Shown here: piece after piece, positions 43,462-49,245 of the stretch
How the letters are laid out: every line of letters starts with the position of its first letter
Position numbering within the stretch: position 1 is the first letter of the stretch
Assembly: GCA_016218685.1 (NCBI GenBank)
Contig: JACRDD010000020.1
Location: 62,001-126,000 of the forward strand
DNA: 64,000 nucleotides
Direction of reading: 5' to 3'
Origin: Desulfobacterales bacterium
GTDB lineage: Bacteria; Desulfobacterota; Desulfobacteria; Desulfobacterales; Desulfosarcinaceae
Translations under genes and position numbers: made by a program
The notes under the pieces: generated by a model
The model's database searches: none
Told to the model about the DNA's origin: nothing
The model's input: only the letters and a program-made list of their open reading frames with translations

Positions 43462-44862
43462 GTGCGCCCCGAATTGAAAGAATATCCCCTGGACCAGCTC
43501 TTTGCCCGCACCTTTCAGCTCGCCCGAAAGGCCGGCCGGGCCACGCCCAAGGAGCAGGCCCTGCTGCTCAAAAGCGTGCCCTACGTCAGCGGCCTGCTCG
43601 AACCCATGCTGGCCCTGGGGGCGCCGGCCATCACCTTTCTGGGCATGCTGGCCGACTACTACACCGACCTGATCCATGCGAAGGAGCAGGGCAAGAAGGT
43701 GGTGATGACCACCTTCTGCTTCGACCCCACCATCTTCTACGCCTTCGACAACCTCGTGCCCGTGACCCTGGAGGTGGGCACGGTGATCACCTCCATTCTC
43801 TGGAAACGCGGCGCCTACGACTTCATGGACTTTTGCACCGAGGTGGGTTTTTCCGAGACCGGCTGCTCGTCCCAGCGCGGCACCATGGGGGCCTATCTGG
43901 CCGGCGCAGGGGTCAATATCGACATGGTGGCCGTCAACATGGGCGGCATATGCGACACCAACTCCAACGCCTACAGCTTCGCGGCCCAGTATCTGGGCAA
44001 ACCCTTCTACGGGCTGGATTATCCCGCCGAACTGACCCCCGACGCGGTGCGCGACTACCACCATCAAGACTACCGCGCCCTGATCCGCTTCCTCGAAACG
44101 CACGGAGGGGGCCGCTTCGACATCGACCGCCTGCGGAGCCTGCTGGAAGAAAAGCAGATCCAGGACGAGCTGACCAACGAGATCGAAGAGTTGCAGCGCC
44201 TGGTGCCCAACCCGGTACCGGGCATCTACCACCTCTTGATGTACGCGGGGCGCTACACCTGTTCCGGCAGCCCGACCTTCACGCGCATGCTGCGCGAGAT
44301 GCTGGAGGTCGTTCGCGTCAATGCCCTGAGCGGCGCCGCCGGCCTGGGCCGGCCGGAAAAATGCCGGGCCTTTCTCTTCTACATCGACAACTTCTCGTTC
44401 AACGTGGGCATGTTCGACTGGCTGGCGCGCAACCAGGTCTCCCACATGGGCAGCATGCTCTCGCGCTTCTTCCCCGATAACGCGCCCTACCGCCGGGAGG
44501 TGCCGGGCACCTGCTACACCATCGACACCCGCGGCCTGGACAGCATGATCGACACCCTGGCCGACATCAACGCCCGCATGCCCATGACCCGCACCGTGCG
44601 CGGGCCCTACGACGCGCCCAACATGTGGCTGGAAGACTCCCTCTCCCTGGCCAAGATCTTTAACGCCGAGTGCTGCATCTACAACGGCACCCCCGGCTGC
44701 CGCAACACCTGGTCCAACGTCAAGCTGATCATGCGCGACCTGGAAAAGCACGGCTACCCCACCCACCTGGTGTACGCCGACGCCTTCGACGGCCGGGTGG
44801 AGAGCTGGGAGACCACGGCCATGCGCCTGGATGAATTTTTCAAGATCAGGGGGTTGCTATGA
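43462..44862 (+). CDS. Benzoyl-CoA reductase / 2-hydroxyacyl-CoA dehydratase family, B/A-type subunit
   Basis: A 466-residue partner of the preceding subunit, in the BcrB/HgdA position. It has cysteines at C86 (MTTFCFDP), C125 and C135 (DFCTEVGFSETGCSSQRG), with several later ones (NMGGICDTNSN, YTCSGSP, GTPGCRNTW). It is divergent enough from BcrB and HgdA that I cannot place it in a known substrate group. GTG at 43462 is supported by AAAGGAA. Its last bases overlap the first activator start (ATGA), so subunit and activator are made together. Confidence 0.75.
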   Translation: MRPELKEYPLDQLFARTFQLARKAGRATPKEQALLLKSVPYVSGLLEPMLALGAPAITFLGMLADYYTDLIHAKEQGKKVVMTTFCFDPTIFYAFDNLVPVTLEVGTVITSILWKRGAYDFMDFCTEVGFSETGCSSQRGTMGAYLAGAGVNIDMVAVNMGGICDTNSNAYSFAAQYLGKPFYGLDYPAELTPDAVRDYHHQDYRALIRFLETHGGGRFDIDRLRSLLEEKQIQDELTNEIEELQRLVPNPVPGIYHLLMYAGRYTCSGSPTFTRMLREMLEVVRVNALSGAAGLGRPEKCRAFLFYIDNFSFNVGMFDWLARNQVSHMGSMLSRFFPDNAPYRREVPGTCYTIDTRGLDSMIDTLADINARMPMTRTVRGPYDAPNMWLEDSLSLAKIFNAECCIYNGTPGCRNTWSNVKLIMRDLEKHGYPTHLVYADAFDGRVESWETTAMRLDEFFKIRGLL

Positions 44863-45668
44863 GCATCGTGGCCGGCTGCGACGTGGGTTCCCTGGCCACC
44901 AAGGCCGTCGTCATGGAACGGCGGCGGGTGCTGGCCGCGGTGGTCGTGCGCTCGGGTCCCAAGCCCGGCGCCTCGGCCCGCGACGCCCTGGACCAGGCCC
45001 TGGCCCAGTGCGGCCGGTCGGCCGGCGATGTCTCCTACTGCGTGGGCACCGGCTATGGCCGGGAGAAGATCGCCTTCGTGAACGAGACCCTTTCGGAGAT
45101 CTCCTGCCACGCCAAGGGCGCGCGCTTCCTGGTGCCCTCGGCGCGCAGCGTCATCGACATCGGCGGCCAGGACTGCAAGGTGATCAAGCTGGACGCCAAT
45201 GGCGGCCTGGTCAAATTCGTCACCAACGACAAATGCGCCTCGGGCACCGGCCGTTTCCTGGAAGTCATGGCCAAGGTGATGCACCTGCCCGTGGACCGCC
45301 TGGGAGAGCTGTCGCTCCAAGCGCGCGACCCGGTCACCCTGGCCTCCATGTGCACGGTCTGGGCCCAGGCCGATATCATCAAGCACATCAACGCCCGCCG
45401 GCCCGCGGAAGAGATCTGCGCCGGCATCAACACGGCCATGGCCAACCGCGTGGCCATGCTGGCCAATGCCCTGCGGCTGGAGAACGACATCTGCATGACC
45501 GGCGGCGTGGCCAAGAACAAGGGGGTGGTGCACGCCCTCGCCCGCATCCTGGGCCAGCGCATCAAAGAAGTAAAAACGCTGGACCCGCAACTGGTGGGGG
45601 CCCTGGGCGCCGCCCTGCTGGCTGCGGAGCAGGCGGGGAAAGTCAACCGGAAGGAGTTGCCGCCATGA
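44859..45668 (+). CDS. ASKHA ATPase activator (BcrD/HgdC type), first copy
   Basis: A 269-residue ATP-dependent electron activator. ASKHA phosphate motifs GCDVGSLATKAVV (6-18) and VIDIGGQDCKVIK (98-110) bind ATP; C126 (DKCASGTGR) and C165 (SMCTVWAQ) sit where two subunits hold one shared [4Fe-4S] cluster. ATP hydrolysis fires single low-potential electrons into the catalytic subunits. It overlaps its neighbours by 4 bases on both sides. The presence of two different activators is like BcrA plus BcrD of class I benzoyl-CoA reductases rather than the single HgdC of dehydratases. Confidence 0.85.
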   Translation: MSIVAGCDVGSLATKAVVMERRRVLAAVVVRSGPKPGASARDALDQALAQCGRSAGDVSYCVGTGYGREKIAFVNETLSEISCHAKGARFLVPSARSVIDIGGQDCKVIKLDANGGLVKFVTNDKCASGTGRFLEVMAKVMHLPVDRLGELSLQARDPVTLASMCTVWAQADIIKHINARRPAEEICAGINTAMANRVAMLANALRLENDICMTGGVAKNKGVVHALARILGQRIKEVKTLDPQLVGALGAALLAAEQAGKVNRKELPP

Positions 45669-46438
45669 TCACCGCCGGGGTCGATATCGGCTCCACTACG
45701 GCCAAGACCGTCATCCTCCAGGACCGCGCGATCCTGGCCGCCGCCGTGATCCCGGCCCGGCTCGACCCGGTGGCCTCGGCCCGGGAGGTCATGGATCTGG
45801 GCCTGCAAAAGGCCGGCGTGCGCCAGGCCGATCTGCAACGCATCGTGGGCACGGGCTACGGCCAGCAGCAGATTCCCTTTGCCGCCCGCCTGGAATCGGA
45901 GATCACCTGCCATGCCCGGGGCGCCTTTTTTCACCATCCGGCCGCTCGCACGCTCATCGACATCGGCGGCCAAGACGCCAAGGTCATTAAGATGGACGCC
46001 CGGGGCAAGGTGGTGCAGTACAGCTATAACGACAAATGCGCCTCGGGCACCGGCCGCTTCCTGGAGATCATGGCCGAGGCCCTGGGCGTGGGCCTGGAAC
46101 AGATGGGCGCGGCCGGCCGCACCTGCGTGGAGCGGCTCAGCATCTCCAACCAGTGCGTGATCTTCGCCGAAACCGAAGTGGTGTCGCTGATCAATGAGGA
46201 AAAAGCCGTGGGCGACATCCTCAATGCCCTCTTCCGGGCCATGGCCCACCGTGTGGCCTCCCAGGTCCGCAGCCTGACCGTCGAAGCCGACGTGCTGCTC
46301 ACCGGCGGCGTGGCCAAAAACATCGGTCTTTTCGAGGCCCTGGGCCAGAGCCTGGGCGTGACCCTGCAAACGCCGTCCGAGCTGGACCCCCAGCTCAACG
46401 GGGCTCTGGGCGCGGCCCTGCTGGGTCAGGAGGGCTGA
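45665..46438 (+). CDS. ASKHA ATPase activator (BcrA/HgdC type), second copy
   Basis: A 257-residue relative of the preceding protein. It keeps the ATP motifs GVDIGSTTAKTVIL (5-18) and LIDIGGQDAKVIK (97-109) and the cluster cysteines C125 (DKCASGTGR) and C164 (SNQCVIFAE). The CVIFAETEV segment is closer to textbook HgdC than the first copy's CTVWAQADI. A heterodimer holding one bridging cluster is therefore likely. Start ATG overlaps the upstream stop; the ACS-like gene begins 4 bases after its stop. Confidence 0.87.
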   Translation: MITAGVDIGSTTAKTVILQDRAILAAAVIPARLDPVASAREVMDLGLQKAGVRQADLQRIVGTGYGQQQIPFAARLESEITCHARGAFFHHPAARTLIDIGGQDAKVIKMDARGKVVQYSYNDKCASGTGRFLEIMAEALGVGLEQMGAAGRTCVERLSISNQCVIFAETEVVSLINEEKAVGDILNALFRAMAHRVASQVRSLTVEADVLLTGGVAKNIGLFEALGQSLGVTLQTPSELDPQLNGALGAALLGQEG

Positions 46439-46442
46439 GGCG

Positions 46443-47180
46443 ATGGCGCGCTTCGACGGACTCATCGCCGAGATCCGGGATTTCGTGCGGCAGCAAAAAG
46501 CCGAGGGCCACTGCCGGCAGTTCCCGGCCCTCTCGTCCGTGCCATGGCCCCCGGCCGGTCCCCGGGACATTGTCCTGGGGACCGATCTGGCGATAGAGCT
46601 GGGCCATCCCCAGCAAGCCTCCCTATGTTTCCTGGCCTGGAGCGAAGCGCCACAGGCGATCCGCGCCAATGCCATCACCCTGGTCGGCCCGGACATCCCC
46701 GAAGCCGCTTCCGGCCGCCTGCCGTTGGCCAAGGTCGTGCTGGCGGCCGTGGACCCGGCCGACGACGCGACGGCCTACGAGCGCTACCGGGCCATGGACC
46801 TGGCGCGCTTCGAACTCTCGCTCAAAGGCTACATGCTGCGGGCCACCTCCCAGTACCTGCGCGAGTGGAGCCGCATCAGCCGGGAAGCCGTCCAAAACGG
46901 CTTCTCGTTCCAGATCCTGGGGTCGGCCCTGATCGGCGCCCTCAAGGCCATCCCGGGCGTGCGGGCCGCCGAACTGCTCTTCGTCACCCGCTCGGCCGAG
47001 GCCGTCAACGCCTTGCTGCCCATGGGCACCACGGCCGGCCGCATGCTCCAGGCCCTGAACAAGATGCTGGCCGAACACGAGGCCGATTGCCCCAACTGCG
47101 AATTCCAGGATGTGTGCACCCAGGCTTCCGAAATGCAGGCCCTGGCCCAAACCCTGGCGGCCCGCAAGGCCAAGGGGTGA
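46443..47180 (+). CDS. Acetyl-CoA synthase-like middle-domain protein, truncated at the A-cluster
   Basis: A 245-residue protein resembling, by motif order from memory, the central domain of acetyl-CoA synthase (CdhC/AcsB): DLAIELGHP, then ITLVGPDIPEAASGRLPLA, then ELSLKGYMLRATSQYLREWS, then RISREAVQNGF and ELLFVTRSAEAVNALL. In true synthases a segment with C-x2-C-x8-C opens the nickel A-cluster domain. Here C216, C219 and C225 (CPNCEFQDVC, C-x2-C-x5-C) come at that place and the protein ends 20 residues later, so the nickel site is missing. It may bind metal, a partner or CoA as an assembly factor. The CooC-like gene follows after 5 bases. Confidence 0.55.
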   Translation: MARFDGLIAEIRDFVRQQKAEGHCRQFPALSSVPWPPAGPRDIVLGTDLAIELGHPQQASLCFLAWSEAPQAIRANAITLVGPDIPEAASGRLPLAKVVLAAVDPADDATAYERYRAMDLARFELSLKGYMLRATSQYLREWSRISREAVQNGFSFQILGSALIGALKAIPGVRAAELLFVTRSAEAVNALLPMGTTAGRMLQALNKMLAEHEADCPNCEFQDVCTQASEMQALAQTLAARKAKG

Positions 47181-47185
47181 GGCCC

Positions 47186-47950
47186 ATGGAACCCAGACCG
47201 GTCGTCATCGCAGTGTGCGGCAAGGGTGGGGTGGGCAAGACCAGCCTCAGCGCCCTGATCGTGCGCAGCCTGACCCGCGACCCGGCCCGGCGCGTGCTGG
47301 CCGTGGACGCCGACCCGGCCGTGGGGTTGGCCTACGCCCTGGGCATGCCGGTCGTCAAAACCGTGGACCAGATCCGCCAGGAGCTGATCCAAACCCTGGG
47401 TGAAGCGCCGTCCGCGGACAAGGAAGAGCTGCTGCGCCGCCTGGATTACGACCTCTTCGCGGCCCTCTCCGAACGCGACAACCTGGCCTTTCTGGCCATC
47501 GGCCGGCCCGAAGGCCACGGCTGCTTCTGCCAGGTCAACCAACTGCTGCGCCAACTGATCGGCGACCTGGCCGGCCGTTTCGATGCCGTGGTGATCGACG
47601 GCGAAGCCGGCCTGGAGCAGATCCAGCGCCGGGTCATGGATCTGGTGACCCACCTGCTCGTCGCCAGCGACGGCTCGCTCAAAAGCCGCCGCGTGGCCGC
47701 CACCCTGCACCATATGGCCCGGGAGCTGCCCGACCTGCAAGCCGCGGGCGTGCTCTTCAACAAACTCGCCCCCGTCGAGGAGACTGAGATCCTGGCCGCC
47801 AACCCCCTGCCCCTGATCCACGTGCTCCACGAAATCCCCGCCATCCGCGACTTCGACCGCCGGGGCCGCAGCTTCTTCGATCTGCCCTGGAGCGCCGAAA
47901 TGGCGAAACTGGAGGATGCCGTCTTGCGCTTTCTGAACCCAAGGCCCTGA
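47186..47950 (+). CDS. CooC/AcsF-like P-loop ATPase
   Basis: A 254-residue MinD-type ATPase. The deviant Walker A is GKGGVGKTS (12-20), followed by AVDADPAVGLAYALG. The C-x-C motif C113/C115 (HGCFCQVN) matches the metal-binding pair of CooC, which helps nickel enter CO dehydrogenase or acetyl-CoA synthase. The switch region AVVIDGEAGLEQIQRR is also typical of the family. No CO dehydrogenase is in the window. It ends the overlapped gene set, right after the ACS-like protein, so a maturation pair is likely. Confidence 0.82.
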   Translation: MEPRPVVIAVCGKGGVGKTSLSALIVRSLTRDPARRVLAVDADPAVGLAYALGMPVVKTVDQIRQELIQTLGEAPSADKEELLRRLDYDLFAALSERDNLAFLAIGRPEGHGCFCQVNQLLRQLIGDLAGRFDAVVIDGEAGLEQIQRRVMDLVTHLLVASDGSLKSRRVAATLHHMARELPDLQAAGVLFNKLAPVEETEILAANPLPLIHVLHEIPAIRDFDRRGRSFFDLPWSAEMAKLEDAVLRFLNPRP

Positions 47951-48101
47951 CTTTAGGCGTTGATTGTCCCGCGTTGTGTAAATCACTTCCCTTGTTATCG
48001 GCACATACATGGCATTTGTAAGAAGCGAACTACATAAAAACAGCCTCTGATTGTTGCGCACGGACTCCCTAAACAATTGTATCGCAACATATTTCACTTC
48101 A

Positions 48102-48117
48102 TGGCACGGCCAATGCA
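48102..48117 (+). promoter_or_regulatory. Sigma-54 type promoter of the small gene
   Basis: TGGCACG-GCCA-ATGCA has GG at 48103-48104 and GC at 48115-48116, 12 bases apart. It matches the motAB promoter in both halves, including the same A for T in the -12 half. The expected transcript start is about 55 bases before the small gene's ATG. Confidence 0.65.
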
Positions 48118-48141
48118 TTGTACCCATTCAAATTTAGGGAC

Positions 48142-48159
48142 GCGCCGAAAGGCGCTTTT
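48142..48159 (+). other. GNRA-type hairpin in the leader
   Basis: GCGCC (48142-48146) and GGCGC (48151-48155) close a GAAA tetraloop and are followed by TTTTA. It lies between the sigma-54 type promoter and the small gene's ribosome site, so it could work as a leader stabiliser or as a weak attenuator. Confidence 0.45.
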
Positions 48160-48182
48160 ATCGATTTAAAAGGAGACATACC

Positions 48183-48392
48183 ATGATCACGCTCAAACGC
48201 ATGAAGGACACCACCAAGGAAAAACTCATCGGGCTAGTCGATAATACGGAAGTGATTTCCCTCGAAAGAAGTGTGTTCGAACCCTTGTGGAAGGTTTCGC
48301 AGCAACTGAAATTGCCCAATCGCCTCACCATGGCCAAAGAGTACTCCAAGTGCATCAACGATATCTTTTTCGCGGCGGAAACCTCTCGCTAG
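48183..48392 (+). CDS. Small 69-residue protein of unknown function
   Basis: ATG at 48183 follows AAAGGAGA. The product is soluble, charged and helical (MKDTTKEKLIGLVDNTEV at the start, LTMAKEYSKCINDIFF near the end) with one cysteine, and shows no match I recognise. It has its own sigma-54 type promoter and a hairpin leader, so it is probably switched on by a dedicated signal. It is lower in GC than the genes on both sides. Confidence 0.75.
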   Translation: MITLKRMKDTTKEKLIGLVDNTEVISLERSVFEPLWKVSQQLKLPNRLTMAKEYSKCINDIFFAAETSR

Positions 48393-48411
48393 CATTATAG
48401 CGTCGCATTCA

Positions 48412-48449
48412 ACGCCCGGGTAGGCGGATTTCCGATGTTGCCCGGGCGT
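48412..48449 (+). terminator. Strong stem-loop after the small gene
   Basis: ACGCCCGGG (48412-48420) and CCCGGGCGT (48441-48449) form a perfect 9-bp stem with a 20-base loop, 20 bases after the small gene's stop. No T run follows. It probably marks the 3' end of the short sigma-54 transcript. Confidence 0.5.
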
Positions 48450-48553
48450 CGACAACAACTTGTCTGGCGTGCAAAAAAGGGCGTCTTGGTTGCCATGAAG
48501 GCCGAGATGATGTAGATCTTCGATCTGAAGCATTATGGATCGGAGACGAACCA

Positions 48554-49144
48554 ATGAAAATCATCGATGCCGCCATCGTCGCCAAGCTCAAATTCCTGAC
48601 CCTTTTCGCCGTCTCGTACCAGGATCGCAAAGGCGCTACCCGCCAATGGCACATGGTCAGCCGGGGTGCGTCGCCCAAATGCATCGGCGGCGATCGCACG
48701 CGCCCCGATGCGGCCATTATCGTCCCCTACCACCGCCGGGAAGACAAGCTGGTAGTGATCAAAGAGTTCCGCGTGCCCGTGGGCGACTACCAATACGGTT
48801 TTCCCGCCGGCCTGCTCGACCCCGGCGAATCCCTCGAAGCGACCGCCGGCCGGGAGCTGCGCGAAGAGACCGGCCTTGAGCTGGTGCGCGTCTTTCGCCA
48901 CAGCCCGGCCATCTTCTCTTCGGCCGGCCTTTCGGACGAATCCATTGCCATGGTCTTTGCCGAAGTAGACGGCATCCCCAGCCTCCGCCACACCAGCGAT
49001 TCGGAAGAAATCGAAGTATTTTTGCTGGATCGCCGGGAAGTGCAGACCCTGGTCCAGCGCGACGACATCGTCTTCGGCGCCCGGGCCTGGCTGGCCATGG
49101 ATGCCTTCGCGCGCATGGGCGCCGCCTATTTGACCGGTGTCTGA
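48554..49144 (+). CDS. Nudix hydrolase (ADP-ribose pyrophosphatase type)
   Basis: A 196-residue Nudix protein. The box GX5EX7REUXEEXGU is complete (G at GLLDPGE, then REL-REETG, residues about 95-117), preceded by YQYGFPAG as in NudF-type ADP-sugar pyrophosphatases. Usual substrates are ADP-ribose or nucleotide sugars. GGAG lies 8 bases upstream of the ATG. No partner gene indicates the substrate. Confidence 0.88.
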   Translation: MKIIDAAIVAKLKFLTLFAVSYQDRKGATRQWHMVSRGASPKCIGGDRTRPDAAIIVPYHRREDKLVVIKEFRVPVGDYQYGFPAGLLDPGESLEATAGRELREETGLELVRVFRHSPAIFSSAGLSDESIAMVFAEVDGIPSLRHTSDSEEIEVFLLDRREVQTLVQRDDIVFGARAWLAMDAFARMGAAYLTGV

Positions 49145-49245
49145 CACCCATTTTGCCGACCTGCGGCCACCAGGGGGTTGACGACCCCGGTCTTCGGTGC
49201 CAAGCTTTCCCAGGAGCGCGAAAGGCGGAAAGCGAAGGTGCCGGG

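Noticed and set aside
40837-47950. Complete classical benzoyl-CoA degradation cluster
   Set aside because: No dienoyl-CoA hydratase, hydroxyacyl-CoA dehydrogenase, ring hydrolase, ferredoxin or benzoate-CoA ligase gene is present, so a benzoate pathway cannot be claimed.
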